A stretch of 64,000 bases of DNA from Mucilaginibacter sp. PPCGB 2223 (GCF_001705515.1 NZ_MDJS01000004.1:310001-374000); one strand, 5' to 3'; positions 16,821-26,617 are shown, numbered from the stretch's first letter. Numbers and translations are program-made. The notes: generated by a model not told the origin, from the letters alone.

Positions 16821-18482
16821 CTACGATAGATATTTACCCACGATAGGCATCCGTCGGCCCATTCCGAATGCCTTTGGCGAAACCCTTAATATCGGTGGCG
16901 TTTGATAACGTTTATGCTCGGCGCTGTTAACCAGTTTAATAATACGTTTTACTACGGCCTCCTCGTAACCCATTGCAATAATTTCGGTGGATGATTTACG
17001 GTTTTCGATGTATTCCAGCAAAATGGTATCCAGTATATCGTATTCAGGCAGCGAATCCGAATCTTTCTGCCCTGGCCTCAATTCGGCCGATGGCGGTTTC
17101 ACTATCGAGTTTACCGGTATGATCTCGCGGTCTTTATTGATATGATGTGCCAACTCGTAAACCTGGGTTTTATAAACATCTCCCAAAACCGAAATACCGC
17201 CGCACATATCGCCATACAATGTTCCGTACCCTACCGCCGCTTCGCTTTTATTAGAAGTGTTGAGCAGTATATAACCAAATTTGTTACTCATGGCCATCAA
17301 TAATACCGCCCGGCTGCGCGATTGAATATTTTCTTCGGCAATGTTAAATGGCAAGCCTGCAAATTGCGGGTGCAAAGCAGCCTCAAAAGCATCGGTTACA
17401 TCTTTTATCGCAATAGTTTCGCTTTTGCATCCTAAATTCTTTACCAGATCTTCAGCGTCGGTAATAGAATGGTCTGTCGAATACTTTGACGGCAGCAGCA
17501 CTGCCATCACATTTTCGGGGCCTAAAGCTTCTGCGGCAAGCGCGCATACCACTGCCGAGTCTATCCCACCCGATAAACCCAGTATGGCTTTGGTAAATCC
17601 CGATTTATAAAAATAGTCGCGTATACCCAGTAACAAGCCTTCGTGTATCTGTTCAATATCCGTCGCACGTTGTGGTTTTATTCCTGTAGCATGCCCGAAG
17701 CTCACTACCGACCCATCATCTTTTTTATCAACCTGGTAATAGGCAATATGTTCTTTAAAATAAGGTAATTCATCGATCAGGGTCCCGGTCGCATCAAACA
17801 CAAGCGATCCGCCATCGAATATCAGCTCGGTTTGAGCGCCTACCTGGTTAATGTAAAACAGCGGCATTTGATACTGTTTGGCGTTATTGCTTAAGATGTC
17901 GATACGCTCCTCGTCGTGGTTATACGCAAACGGCGATGCTGCTATATTGATCATTACATCGGGCTTCTGCTCAATCAGCTTGTCCATTGGCCGGGTAATA
18001 TAGAGCGGATTTTCGATCGTGTTCCACAAATCTTCGCATATCGTCAGCGCTATACGATGCCCCTTAAAATCGATGCAGTTAAAATCGGTTTCGGGTTCAA
18101 AATAACGGTACTCGTCAAATACATCGTAGTTTGGCAGCAATGCTTTATTCACGATAGCTTTCACCTGCCCATCGGCAATAAAATAGGCAGAGTTAAACAG
18201 ATCCTTACCTTCGTCTTTTAAATTATAAGTTGGCAACCCGATAATACAGGCAACATCGGTACATTCGGCAGCAATCTGTTTTGCCGATTCTTCGCAAAGG
18301 CCAATAAATTCTTTGAACTCCAAAAAATCGCGGGCAGGGTAGCCGCAAACACACAGCTCGGCAAACACAACCAGGTCGGCGCCATTTTTTTGGGCAGCCC
18401 GTATGGTATTTATAATTTTATTGGTGTTCGATTCAAAGTTCCCAACGTGATAATTAAGCTGTGCTAACGCTATTTTGATCAT
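16821..18482 (-). CDS. nadE: Glutamine-dependent NAD+ synthetase
   Basis: Converts nicotinic acid adenine dinucleotide to NAD+ with ATP and glutamine, last step of NAD synthesis. The N-terminal nitrilase-type glutaminase has its Glu in FAELCVCGYP (about residue 42), Lys in NKALLPNYDVFDE and Cys in LTICEDLW. The C-terminal synthetase has the P-loop GLSGGIDSAVV and LLPSKYSTDHS. 553 residues is typical of the two-domain type found in many Bacteroidota. ATG start; divergent from gldB over 66 bp, a neighbourhood I recall from other Bacteroidota. Confidence 0.96.
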   Translation of the reverse strand: MIKIALAQLNYHVGNFESNTNKIINTIRAAQKNGADLVVFAELCVCGYPARDFLEFKEFIGLCEESAKQIAAECTDVACIIGLPTYNLKDEGKDLFNSAYFIADGQVKAIVNKALLPNYDVFDEYRYFEPETDFNCIDFKGHRIALTICEDLWNTIENPLYITRPMDKLIEQKPDVMINIAASPFAYNHDEERIDILSNNAKQYQMPLFYINQVGAQTELIFDGGSLVFDATGTLIDELPYFKEHIAYYQVDKKDDGSVVSFGHATGIKPQRATDIEQIHEGLLLGIRDYFYKSGFTKAILGLSGGIDSAVVCALAAEALGPENVMAVLLPSKYSTDHSITDAEDLVKNLGCKSETIAIKDVTDAFEAALHPQFAGLPFNIAEENIQSRSRAVLLMAMSNKFGYILLNTSNKSEAAVGYGTLYGDMCGGISVLGDVYKTQVYELAHHINKDREIIPVNSIVKPPSAELRPGQKDSDSLPEYDILDTILLEYIENRKSSTEIIAMGYEEAVVKRIIKLVNSAEHKRYQTPPILRVSPKAFGMGRRMPIVGKYLS

Positions 18483-18533
18483 ATATATTCAAGGTAGTGA
18501 ACAATAGTACCGGCAAAAATCAGTTTTTAAATA

Positions 18534-18541
18534 TAATTTTG
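18534..18541 (+). promoter_or_regulatory. Possible gldB -7 element
   Basis: TAATTTTG matches TAnnTTTG, 7 bp before the gldB ATG, which would give an almost leaderless mRNA. No good -33 TTG was found. Confidence 0.3.
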
Positions 18542-18548
18542 TGTTCGT

Positions 18549-19589
18549 ATGACCGTATTCCGCCAGTATCTTCCGAAGCAAATTTACCTTTTTTTTTCGA
18601 TCGCCGTACTGCTGATGGCTTGCAGCCGCCACAAAAAGGTTGATGTAAGCAATATCAATGTTAATATTCACATCATCAGGTTTGATGCCGATTTCGATCA
18701 GCTGCATACCAAACCCATGTATACGCAGGCGCAGTTCCTGCAAAAAAAATACGGCGCATTTTACGATGATTATATACAACGCATTTTAGAGGCCGGCAGT
18801 ACACGCGATACAGCTTACTTCGAAACGCTTCGCCGCGTGTTCGGCAATAATGGTTATATCGATCTGAAAAAGGAAGTCGATTCGGTATATCCCAACCTCG
18901 ACAGGCAAAATGCTGAACTTACTGATGCTTTTCGTCGCATAAAATACTATTTTCCACAAGTAAGGGTGCCGGTTTTTTACGCCTACTTTTCAGGCTTCAA
19001 GGCTCAAACATCCATCGGCAATAACTATTTCGGCATCGGGCTGGATATGTTTCTGGGTGCAAGCTCAAAGTTTTACCCGGCGATTATCGAGTCGTTCCCG
19101 CATTATGTTTCGCGGCGCTTTACCCCCGATAACATTGCTCCGCGCGTGGTAGAGGGCTTTGTGCGCGAAAACATGTTCCCCGAAAATGACAACGACCGGT
19201 CGTTGCTCTCAAAGATGATCTACGCCGGCAAGATCATGTATTTTATGGATGAGACCCTGCCCGACGTCGAGGACTCGACCAAGATTGGCTACACGCCCCA
19301 GCAATTAAAGTGGTGCACTGATTTTAAAGCCGATATATGGGGATATTTCCTGGAGGATAACTTACTTTACGAAACAGATTTTCAGAAGATACAGAAATAC
19401 ATCAACGAAGCTCCGTTTACACCCGGGCTGGGCGAAAAGAACGAATCGGCGCCTAAGCTGGGCGTTTGGACCGGCTGGCAAATTGTACGGGAATATATGG
19501 ACAAACATCCCGAGGTAACGCTGGCTAAATTAATGGCCGACGATGACGCACAAAAAATACTGAATGAATCCAAATACCGACCCAAATAA
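18549..19589 (+). CDS. gldB: Gliding motility lipoprotein GldB
   Basis: GldB-family lipoprotein of the Bacteroidota gliding/T9SS machinery. The N-terminus is a lipoprotein signal with lipobox LLMAC (C25) followed by SRHKK. The rest matches the family layout: HIIRFDADFDQL, YPNLDRQNAELTDAFRRIKYYFP, GNNYFGIGLDMFLG and KMIYAGKIMYFMDETLPD. 346 residues is usual. Proposed to act at the cell envelope; its exact step is unknown in the family. Its last 26 bp overlap the patatin gene, so the two form an operon. GldB also occurs in non-gliding species, so motility cannot be concluded. Confidence 0.92.
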   Translation: MTVFRQYLPKQIYLFFSIAVLLMACSRHKKVDVSNINVNIHIIRFDADFDQLHTKPMYTQAQFLQKKYGAFYDDYIQRILEAGSTRDTAYFETLRRVFGNNGYIDLKKEVDSVYPNLDRQNAELTDAFRRIKYYFPQVRVPVFYAYFSGFKAQTSIGNNYFGIGLDMFLGASSKFYPAIIESFPHYVSRRFTPDNIAPRVVEGFVRENMFPENDNDRSLLSKMIYAGKIMYFMDETLPDVEDSTKIGYTPQQLKWCTDFKADIWGYFLEDNLLYETDFQKIQKYINEAPFTPGLGEKNESAPKLGVWTGWQIVREYMDKHPEVTLAKLMADDDAQKILNESKYRPK

Positions 19590-20379
19590 CCCTCAGAAAA
19601 TTGGCCTTGCCTTATCGGGTGGCGGCATACGCGGCGTAGCACACTTAGGGGTAATGCAAGCCCTCTCAGACCGCGGTATCGAATTTTCGCATATATCAGG
19701 CACAAGCGCAGGTGCTATAGCGGCTGCATTTTATGCTGCCGGGTACGAGCCCAAGGAGGCTTTAAAAATAATTAAGGATGCCCACCTCCTGCGATTGTTA
19801 AGACCATCAATAGGCAGTACCGGCCTCCTGTCGATACTACGTGTTGAAGACCTGTTGAAAGAGTATTTCCCCGATAATGATTTCGACAAACTTAAAATAC
19901 CCATTACCGTTACGGCGGTTGATCTGGGCGAAGGTAAGCTGGTATATTTTAACAAGGGCGAGTTAGTTAAGAGTTTGCTGGCCTCGTGCTGTTTGCCGGG
20001 CATTTTTAAGCCCATCATCATTAACGGGCACATGTTTGTTGACGGCGGTATACTGAATAATTTCCCGGTCGAACCTTTGGTAGGTAATTGCGATATGATT
20101 ATCGGTGTAACCTGTAATCATCTGGCACCTGTTAGCGAGATACATTCGTTTGGGCAGATGGTCGACCGTGCAGCCATGCTGGCTATTAATTCAAGCCTCG
20201 ATAATCACAAGAAACTTTGCGATGTGGTGATTGAGCCACATGGCCTGGGTACTTACGGCATATTCGATACCAATTATGCCGAATATATTTATATGATAGG
20301 CTACGAAGAAGGGCTTAAAGCATTAGACGGGAACGAGGTGCTCAAAACTATTTTACCATCCCGCAAAAAAGACAAGTAG
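19564..20379 (+). CDS. Patatin-like phospholipase
   Basis: Cytoplasmic patatin-family lipid acyl hydrolase with a Ser-Asp dyad. Oxyanion loop SGGGIRGVAHLG (about residues 19-30), nucleophile elbow GTSAG, and the catalytic Asp in VDGGILNNFP. 271 residues, one domain, no signal peptide. RssA/NTE-like. The ATG lies 26 bp inside gldB in another frame; no later start would keep the glycine-rich loop. Probably a lysophospholipase or phospholipase; substrate unknown. Confidence 0.92.
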   Translation: MNPNTDPNNPQKIGLALSGGGIRGVAHLGVMQALSDRGIEFSHISGTSAGAIAAAFYAAGYEPKEALKIIKDAHLLRLLRPSIGSTGLLSILRVEDLLKEYFPDNDFDKLKIPITVTAVDLGEGKLVYFNKGELVKSLLASCCLPGIFKPIIINGHMFVDGGILNNFPVEPLVGNCDMIIGVTCNHLAPVSEIHSFGQMVDRAAMLAINSSLDNHKKLCDVVIEPHGLGTYGIFDTNYAEYIYMIGYEEGLKALDGNEVLKTILPSRKKDK

Positions 20380-20392
20380 GTTGCCCACAAAT

Positions 20393-20418
20393 AAAAAAAG
20401 CGCTGTTGAATACGGCGC
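20393..20418 (-). terminator. Terminator of the small membrane-protein gene
   Basis: Minus strand GCGCCGT-ATTCA-ACAGCGC (one T.G pair) followed by seven T. It may also act weakly on the patatin transcript from the other side. Confidence 0.8.
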
Positions 20419-20444
20419 CTTTAAAATATTTAAAACTATGGGCT

Positions 20445-20633
20445 TTATTTCATTATGGTGAACACTGCTTTTAAAGCAACGATGATCCCTATAACCAGGA
20501 TAATGTTAGAAGCGATGTTCCAACCGCGGGCGTCGCCTGCAAAACGCAGATAAACACCTACCATGCCTATAACGATGGCAAAAGTTAACAGTAGATAATG
20601 GCGGGGAGCATTTGCTTCTTCTCTTGTACTCAT
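20445..20633 (-). CDS. Small two-helix membrane protein
   Basis: 62 residues from the ATG at 20631-20633. After a polar start MSTREEANAPRHY come two hydrophobic segments, LLLTFAIVIGMVGVYLRF and NIASNIILVIGIIVALKAVF. An upstream in-frame TTG (20657) lies within the -7 element and is unlikely. No function recognised. It has its own promoter and a strong terminator, which supports a real gene. Confidence 0.75.
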   Translation of the reverse strand: MSTREEANAPRHYLLLTFAIVIGMVGVYLRFAGDARGWNIASNIILVIGIIVALKAVFTIMK

Positions 20634-20654
20634 TGTTGTATTTTTTTGAACGCC

Positions 20655-20683
20655 CAAAAATAGAAATGTTTACCGAAAACCAA
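20655..20683 (-). promoter_or_regulatory. Promoter of the small membrane-protein gene
   Basis: Minus strand TTG (20681-20683), 18 bp, TATTTTTG (20655-20662). Confidence 0.5.
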
Positions 20684-20714
20684 TAATTTATCGCTACAAA
20701 AATTAATAATTTAA

Positions 20715-21851
20715 TTACTGATTGCTTAACAATAGCCGATATTGCCTTATGTATTCATTTATCAATAGTTCCTGGGCAAAATTATCTTCAATAATTTGGC
20801 GGGCTGTTTTGTTAATACGTTCCCGCTTTTCATTGTCGAGCGTAGCCTGCAATATGGTATTGGTTATGATGTTGATATCCAGTGGGACCACCCAGCCCAA
20901 ATCGTTAGCCTTTACAAACGACGACAGGCCTACCATATCCGTGATGAGTACCGGGGTGCCCATGTACAATGATTCGGCTATCACATTCCCAAAGTTTTCG
21001 TTATATGATGCGAGGACACACAGGTCGGCTTCCATCAATTGCTGAAATTTAGTTTCCGAACTTTGCCAGTTCATCCACGCTATCTTTCCTTCAATTTTCA
21101 GATCTTTTGCCAGTGTTTTTAATTCATCGATGTATACCGGACTTCCCGTACCGAAAATTTTCAGCCTCACATCGACACGCAACCTGGCCATTGCCTCGAA
21201 AACAAACTCCAACCCCTTTTTGGGATCAATACGGGATAAAAAGACTATAGTAAAAACATCGTTTTGTTTTTTTTGAACCGGAGGGCCCGTTAGTGGCAGT
21301 ATATTGGGGACAATAAAGCCTTCCCAGCCAGGTATCCGCTGCTGGCATTCGTCGTATTCCATTAAAGCAGTTGCATGGAAGCGAGAACGTTTCAGTAAAC
21401 TTTTACCCATTAAAACATGTATGCATTTTTTTATAAAGCGATTGTTGCCGTTAAAGACATAATCGCATAACATACCCCGTGGCGAAATAATAACCTTTAC
21501 TCCTTTGAGGTAACATATCATTGCCGAAACCAGTACCAGGATGTTCCACCAGGTATGGATGTGCACTATGTCGTATTCATTAACGTGCCGGTACAGGTAC
21601 CTCCACAGGTCGGGCGAAATAAAGGTGTTATTTTTTGTATACCGTTTAAAGTAAATTACCGGAACCCCATCAACTATGATCTCTTTCTCAGTTTCAACAT
21701 CCAATTCATCGGGGCCGTTGCCGGTTGTGGTAAGCACTTGCAGATAAGTACCCTTTTCGGTCAGTAATTCGCATAACTTACTTACCGATTGAATCGGCCC
21801 ACCATATCGGTAGGCTGGTTTATAACAAGGTACTATATGTAGAATTTTCAA
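20715..21851 (-). CDS. Glycosyltransferase family 4
   Basis: GT-B fold sugar transferase, 378 residues. N-terminal MKILHIVPCYKPAYRYGGP; the donor-binding half has VFLSRIDPKKGLEF (about 215-228) and the E-x7-E region FGNVIAESLYMGTPVLITD. Probably uses a nucleotide sugar to build a surface glycan. The start is TTG (21849-21851), which gives the natural family N-terminus; no ATG fits better. It is followed on the same strand, further upstream in transcription, by the ATP-grasp gene (193 bp apart), with a flippase gene divergent beyond, so a small exopolysaccharide set is likely. Confidence 0.92.
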   Translation of the reverse strand: MKILHIVPCYKPAYRYGGPIQSVSKLCELLTEKGTYLQVLTTTGNGPDELDVETEKEIIVDGVPVIYFKRYTKNNTFISPDLWRYLYRHVNEYDIVHIHTWWNILVLVSAMICYLKGVKVIISPRGMLCDYVFNGNNRFIKKCIHVLMGKSLLKRSRFHATALMEYDECQQRIPGWEGFIVPNILPLTGPPVQKKQNDVFTIVFLSRIDPKKGLEFVFEAMARLRVDVRLKIFGTGSPVYIDELKTLAKDLKIEGKIAWMNWQSSETKFQQLMEADLCVLASYNENFGNVIAESLYMGTPVLITDMVGLSSFVKANDLGWVVPLDINIITNTILQATLDNEKRERINKTARQIIEDNFAQELLINEYIRQYRLLLSNQ

Positions 21852-22044
21852 TTTTATAAAAAACGTAACAAGATTGTATAACCAACTATTAATTTGATTT
21901 TTTAAAGAATAGAAAATTATAGGGGACTTCTACAAGTATCGGGATTTTAAATATAATTTCCTCGCTAAATACGCTAACAATACAATGTTTTTAGAGGTGA
22001 AAAGGTATTTTTATGGGTAATGGCCTTTTATTGTAACTACTATT

Positions 22045-23169
22045 TTACAATTTAAAAAGATCTTTTAATAATTTAGTTACTATTCGTTTAAAGAACTTAA
22101 TATCGTACAGGGGGATAAAACGCCAGTATCCTTTATAATTAAAAACCCATGCAAACAACCCCTTAAAATCTTTATGCTTTGCACATCTGCGCAGGTCTCT
22201 GTCAAATATGGCAATCTCTACTTTTTCATTTTTATTACTACCCGGAGCGTGGCTAAAATCGCCTGCCATGATACGTTTTATACCGTCCGAAAAACTATGG
22301 CCGGTGAATCTCGAATAAGGCATCCAGCCATTTACCCGCGCATCAACTTCAATCAGGTAGTATTTGTTGCGCCCGGGATGATAAACATATTGTATGCTGG
22401 CAAACCCATTTAAGCCGACGCTCTTCCCAAGTTTTTTGAGCAGGCCGGCAATCTCATCGCTCTGATAATACAACCTGCGGGTTGTGAACGAGAACTTATT
22501 GTACATGTAAGTTAATACCTCCGCACAATTGTAAGTAATCAATTCCCCGTCTTTAAACAGGGCCTCTACACCTATGTCTTCGCCCTTGATAAACTCCTGC
22601 AATACCAGGTTATTTTTAACCCTTACTTTTTCAAGGCATGCAGGTAGTTCAGCTTCTGTTTCGCAGTACTGAATCCCCATCCCCGAAAAACTGTAGTCCT
22701 CTTTCAGCAATATCGGAAAGTTCAGTTCTTTTATCGCGGCTTCTGCATCATCAGCTTCCGAATAATTAACATAGCCGGGGGTAACGATATCGTATTTTTT
22801 GCAGATGTTTGATAAACCCAGCTTTGACGATAATATCTCGCGGTTCTCGATTTTAGTTAAGGGGAGTATTTTTTTAAATAACCGCTCGTCGGTTATCGAT
22901 TCGTTCATCAGCTTTACCGATGCATCATCCAATACTACTACCCAATCGTAATGATCGAACTTTTCTTCAACCAATTTGATCAACCCTGCTTTAAATGGCT
23001 CGTGCTCTACACTTGTTTCAATCCAGTTATCATAAAATTTGTTTGAAAGGAGCCAGGAGTCGCTGTTGCAATATACATCGACGGTTTTGCAACCGGCTTT
23101 TTTGAATATAAATGGGATCTCGGCGGTCGAATCAAAGCCCGTTAACGAGGCCAGTAAAACATTATACAT
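22045..23169 (-). CDS. ATP-grasp carboxylate-amine ligase-like protein
   Basis: 374-residue ATP-grasp enzyme of the carbamoyl-phosphate-synthase-like group. ATP-binding lysine region PILLKEDYSFSGMGIQ (about 152-167), LVLQEFIKGEDIGVEAL, and the metal-binding strand YYLIEVDARVNGW. The N-terminal third is a pre-ATP-grasp domain (MYNVLLASLTGFDSTAEI). Such proteins join an amino or hydroxy group to a carboxylate; in glycan clusters they often decorate sugars. Substrate unknown. Codon use is A/T-rich, as for the adjacent glycosyltransferase. ATG start. Confidence 0.85.
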   Translation of the reverse strand: MYNVLLASLTGFDSTAEIPFIFKKAGCKTVDVYCNSDSWLLSNKFYDNWIETSVEHEPFKAGLIKLVEEKFDHYDWVVVLDDASVKLMNESITDERLFKKILPLTKIENREILSSKLGLSNICKKYDIVTPGYVNYSEADDAEAAIKELNFPILLKEDYSFSGMGIQYCETEAELPACLEKVRVKNNLVLQEFIKGEDIGVEALFKDGELITYNCAEVLTYMYNKFSFTTRRLYYQSDEIAGLLKKLGKSVGLNGFASIQYVYHPGRNKYYLIEVDARVNGWMPYSRFTGHSFSDGIKRIMAGDFSHAPGSNKNEKVEIAIFDRDLRRCAKHKDFKGLFAWVFNYKGYWRFIPLYDIKFFKRIVTKLLKDLFKL

Positions 23170-23341
23170 AAAAATTTCGTAAACCTATCTGCTGGTTTAA
23201 CTATAAGCGTGTTTATTATTTAGCCCTGGTTAAAAAATGTTCGCAGCAAAATACTTCAGATTTTTCACAATTCAAACCAAATTGCATTATAATTTTAAAT
23301 AATCTTTGTTAATTTAACGTATATTCTTTCGCGGACTACAT

Positions 23342-24703
23342 ATGCAATTACCCCGATTATCCGATCTAAAAAATAAACACGTGCTGGCATTGCTGGGTAA
23401 TTTTGTTATTGCAGGCGTTAGTTTCGGTATGATGGCCGTATTGGCCCGCGTTATGGAAAAAGGCGATCTGGGCGTATGGTTTTATTTTTTAATGATCTAT
23501 GGTTTTGCCGATTCGGTACGCAACGGTTTATTAACCACAGCCACGGTTAAGTTTTATGCCGGCACCGGTACCGGGCGGGCGGCCGAAGTTTTAGGATCGG
23601 TATGGTTTTTAGCTTTAGGTGTAACCGGACTGTTGGGGATAGTAAACCTTGCCGTGTGGCCCTTTATCGGATCGATAAGCAATCTCGAAATAAAAGTATT
23701 GATACAATGGCTTGGCTTAACTGTACTGAGCTCATTGCCTTTTAATGTTACCTTCTGGATAATGGTTGCCGACAACGAGTACGGTAAAATCCTTTGGCTC
23801 CGTATGGTTAACAACGGTACCATGATTTTAACCATCTGCATCTTAGCCTTTTTTCATCAGGCTACGCTGCAGAACCTTTTGCTGGTTAATTTTCTCACCA
23901 ACGTATTGACAAGTTTTATATGCATGGTACTTGGTTACTCCAGGTTTGTAACCTTATTTAAGCGCACCGGCAGCACTACTATGGAGTTATTTAATTTTGG
24001 CAAGTTTAGCCTCGCCAGTAACATGAGCTCCTATTTGCTCGGGATGGCCAACGGGCAAATAACCATCAGTTTGCTGGGCGCTCCGGCACTGGCGGTTTAT
24101 ACCATCGGCACCAAGCTGATGGAAGCTGTTGAGATACCGCTGCGCAGCTTTGTTGGCACAGGCATGAGCGCCATGGCGACGGCCTATAACAACAACAATA
24201 TGTATCATTTAACTTTTGTAAGCAAAAAATACCCGGGCATGCTCACCCTCGCCTTTATCCCCATGGCCATTATTACTTTTTTTGCTGCCGACCTGGGCAT
24301 CTGGATATTGGGGGGCAAAGGTTATTTGACAACCGAGGCGCCTAATATTTTACGTATTATGATGTTTATTGCCATCCTCTACCCCATCGACAGGTTTAAC
24401 GGGGTTACGCTCGATATTATTCACCAGCCTAAGATCAACCTGTACAAGGTGATTACCATGGGTACGGTCAACATCATAGCAGCATTTGTAGCAGTGTCGC
24501 TGTTAAAAAGTGTTTATGGCATCGTGATAGCCGTATTTTGTGCTACTATTGCAGGGCTGACTGTTGGCTACTACCACTTGCGCAAGCACCTCGATTATTC
24601 GTTACGGGGCATCATTGTCCTGGGTGTAGTTGAGATGAAGAACTTTTTTAACGAGAAGATACTGAAGCGGCCGCCGGCAAATCCACCATATACCGAACCA
24701 TGA
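23342..24703 (+). CDS. Polysaccharide biosynthesis flippase (Wzx/MATE-like)
   Basis: 453-residue inner-membrane protein with about 12-14 hydrophobic segments throughout (e.g. HVLALLGNFVIAGVSFGMMA, VLGSVWFLALGVTGLLGI, IYPIDRFNGVTLDI). Wzx-like oligosaccharide exporters have this layout. The divergent glycosyltransferase and ATP-grasp genes suggest it moves a lipid-linked glycan. Its stop overlaps the GNAT gene start (ATGA), giving a three-gene operon with GNAT and the DNA glycosylase. Confidence 0.9.
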   Translation: MQLPRLSDLKNKHVLALLGNFVIAGVSFGMMAVLARVMEKGDLGVWFYFLMIYGFADSVRNGLLTTATVKFYAGTGTGRAAEVLGSVWFLALGVTGLLGIVNLAVWPFIGSISNLEIKVLIQWLGLTVLSSLPFNVTFWIMVADNEYGKILWLRMVNNGTMILTICILAFFHQATLQNLLLVNFLTNVLTSFICMVLGYSRFVTLFKRTGSTTMELFNFGKFSLASNMSSYLLGMANGQITISLLGAPALAVYTIGTKLMEAVEIPLRSFVGTGMSAMATAYNNNNMYHLTFVSKKYPGMLTLAFIPMAIITFFAADLGIWILGGKGYLTTEAPNILRIMMFIAILYPIDRFNGVTLDIIHQPKINLYKVITMGTVNIIAAFVAVSLLKSVYGIVIAVFCATIAGLTVGYYHLRKHLDYSLRGIIVLGVVEMKNFFNEKILKRPPANPPYTEP

Positions 24704-25200
24704 TCATCCGCTTAGCTACTACTACCGATATACCTGCCATTATGCAGGTTATAAACGCCGTGGTACCTGTTATGCAGGCCGCCGGAAACTTTCAATGGGA
24801 TAGTGCTTATCCTAATCCCGAAGCTTTTGAAAAAGACATCGCCCTCAAGCAATTATGGGTTGCCGTTATTGACGGTACGATTGCAGGCATAACTGCGATA
24901 ACTACTGATCAATCGCCCGAATACGCCCACGTTGGCTGGGATATTAACGAAACCGCCATAGTTACGCACCGGCTTGCCGTGCACCCAAAATTTGGCGGCA
25001 GGGGCATCGCCGCAGCTTTATTAAAACAAGCCGAGATAGTTGCAGCAGAGCGTGGTATACCTATCCTTCGCATAGATACCAATACGCAAAACCAGGCTAC
25101 ACAGGCATTGTTTCCTAAGATGGGTTATGTTTTTGCGGGAGAGATCGGGTTAAGCTTTCGGCCCGGGTTAAGTTTCTATTGCTACGAAAAACGCATCTGA
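24700..25200 (+). CDS. GNAT-family N-acetyltransferase
   Basis: 166 residues with the GNAT core: IRLATTTDIPAIMQVI at the start, HRLAVHPKFGGRGIAAALLK (acetyl-CoA-binding R-x-x-G-x-A loop, about 88-107) and LRIDTNTQNQATQALFPKMGY. Acetylates an unknown amine. Overlaps the flippase stop by 4 bp and the next gene by 1 bp (TGATG), so translation is probably coupled. Confidence 0.92.
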   Translation: MIIRLATTTDIPAIMQVINAVVPVMQAAGNFQWDSAYPNPEAFEKDIALKQLWVAVIDGTIAGITAITTDQSPEYAHVGWDINETAIVTHRLAVHPKFGGRGIAAALLKQAEIVAAERGIPILRIDTNTQNQATQALFPKMGYVFAGEIGLSFRPGLSFYCYEKRI

Positions 25201-25895
25201 TGAAAACGCTGGCCGACCGGATCATTGGCTTTAATACCAGCCTTAATTTTAAAGGCAATCTTCCGAATGGTATCCACATCATGAACCCGTTTAAGGAAAG
25301 CCCGGCTGCGTTAACGGCATCAACCGAATTCTACAAAAAGTATTATAGCGATAACCATCCACGCCACCTGATCCTGGGCATCAACCCCGGCAGGTTCGGC
25401 TCCGGGCAAACGGGCGTGCCGTTTACCGATCCGAAACGACTAAAAAGCGCTTGCGGCATCAACTTCGAAGGCCCGGTTACTCATGAACCATCATCGGTTT
25501 TTATTTATGATATGATTGCTGCCTACGGCGGGCCAGAGAGGTTTTACCATGATATTTACATCAGCTCTGTTTCGCCGCTTGGCTTTACCAATGTAAATAA
25601 TTTAGGTAAGCATGTTAATTACAACTACTACGATAGTGCGGAGTTAACCAAAGCTGTTTATCCTTTTATGATCGAAAGTTTAAACAGGCAGCTGCAAATG
25701 GGCATCGAAACCGATCTTTGCTTTTGTTTCGGCACCGGGCAAAACGAAAAGTTTATCCGTAAGCTTAACCAGGAGCATGGGTTCTTTAAGGAGATCATCA
25801 GCTTGGAGCACCCACGTTTTATTATGCAGTATAAATCGAAAAACAAACAGTTTTATATTGATAAGTATTTGGAAGCGTTTGGGCGAATCACCTAA
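25200..25895 (+). CDS. SMUG2-type uracil-DNA glycosylase family protein
   Basis: 231 residues from the ATG at 25200. The active-site region ILGINPGRFGSGQTGVPFTD closely resembles the GMNPG-x2-G-x-AQTGVPF motif of SMUG1 uracil-DNA glycosylases. The second motif LEHPRFIMQYKS supplies the catalytic-loop HPR. This fits the SMUG2 group common in Bacteroidota, expected to excise uracil or oxidised/deaminated bases. An upstream TTG (25179) would run into the GNAT gene and is unlikely. Activity itself is inferred. Confidence 0.85.
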   Translation: MKTLADRIIGFNTSLNFKGNLPNGIHIMNPFKESPAALTASTEFYKKYYSDNHPRHLILGINPGRFGSGQTGVPFTDPKRLKSACGINFEGPVTHEPSSVFIYDMIAAYGGPERFYHDIYISSVSPLGFTNVNNLGKHVNYNYYDSAELTKAVYPFMIESLNRQLQMGIETDLCFCFGTGQNEKFIRKLNQEHGFFKEIISLEHPRFIMQYKSKNKQFYIDKYLEAFGRIT

Positions 25896-25924
25896 TAATC
25901 AATCTCAAATCACAAACCATTGTT

Positions 25925-26548
25925 ATGAATAAATTATTACTCTCATTCTTTTTTCTTTTAAATTCATCAATCGCATTTAGTCAGACTGAAAGATTATTTA
26001 GTTATACTATTACTCCAGATAAAACTGGCGCTACTTGCACATTTATAGACAAGGGTAAAGCATTCTCGCTTCACATCAACGGCAAGGTTGTTAAAAATGC
26101 AAAAATGGCCAATCCGCATACAGATGCTAATCAACACTTTATCAATGCTGATGATATAACAATTCAACTGTCTATCGTACCGCTTCCTGGTTCTATTCCT
26201 TCATCATATAATTTAAATAAACTTACGTTTGAGCAACAGAAGGATATTTTATCCGGGTACATTTATTACGAAATGGACTATTTTAAAAATGAACTAAAAG
26301 TACAATACAGTGATTACAAACAAATGTGGGTAGATAATGGCATTAAACCATACCTGCTGTGGGCGTTTAACCAAAAGCCCGTTAACAACGCCGGTAATGC
26401 TGTTAATGGCCAAATATATGGTGCTATGGTTTGTTATAACCAAGTATTGGTGATCAATATCCCGTTATTTAAAAAAGCTGGGGATATGGATAAAGCGGAA
26501 AAGCTAATTAATGATATCGCGTCAACTTTAAGGCTCTATAACAAATAG
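25925..26548 (+). CDS. Secreted protein of unknown function
   Basis: 207 residues with a strong signal peptide (LLLSFFFLLNSSIAFSQ, about residues 4-20). The mature part is soluble, without motifs I recognise; the middle has FEQQKDILSGYIYYEMDYF and the end YNQVLVINIPLFKKAGDMDK. Clearly A/T-richer than its neighbours, which may point to later acquisition. It lies 29 bp after the DNA glycosylase and could be transcribed with it. Followed by a bidirectional terminator. Confidence 0.75.
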   Translation: MNKLLLSFFFLLNSSIAFSQTERLFSYTITPDKTGATCTFIDKGKAFSLHINGKVVKNAKMANPHTDANQHFINADDITIQLSIVPLPGSIPSSYNLNKLTFEQQKDILSGYIYYEMDYFKNELKVQYSDYKQMWVDNGIKPYLLWAFNQKPVNNAGNAVNGQIYGAMVCYNQVLVINIPLFKKAGDMDKAEKLINDIASTLRLYNK

Positions 26549-26562
26549 TAAATCTCCCAAAC

Positions 26563-26593
26563 AAAAAAAGCCTCCCTGGTTCGGGAAGCTTTT
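26563..26593. terminator. Bidirectional terminator after atpG and the secreted-protein gene
   Basis: AGCCTCCC-TGGTTC-GGGAAGCT stem with one mismatch (26569-26590), A-tract before and T-tract after; convergent genes on both sides. Confidence 0.75.
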
Positions 26594-26617
26594 CATTTAA
26601 GGTTATAACGGATAGTA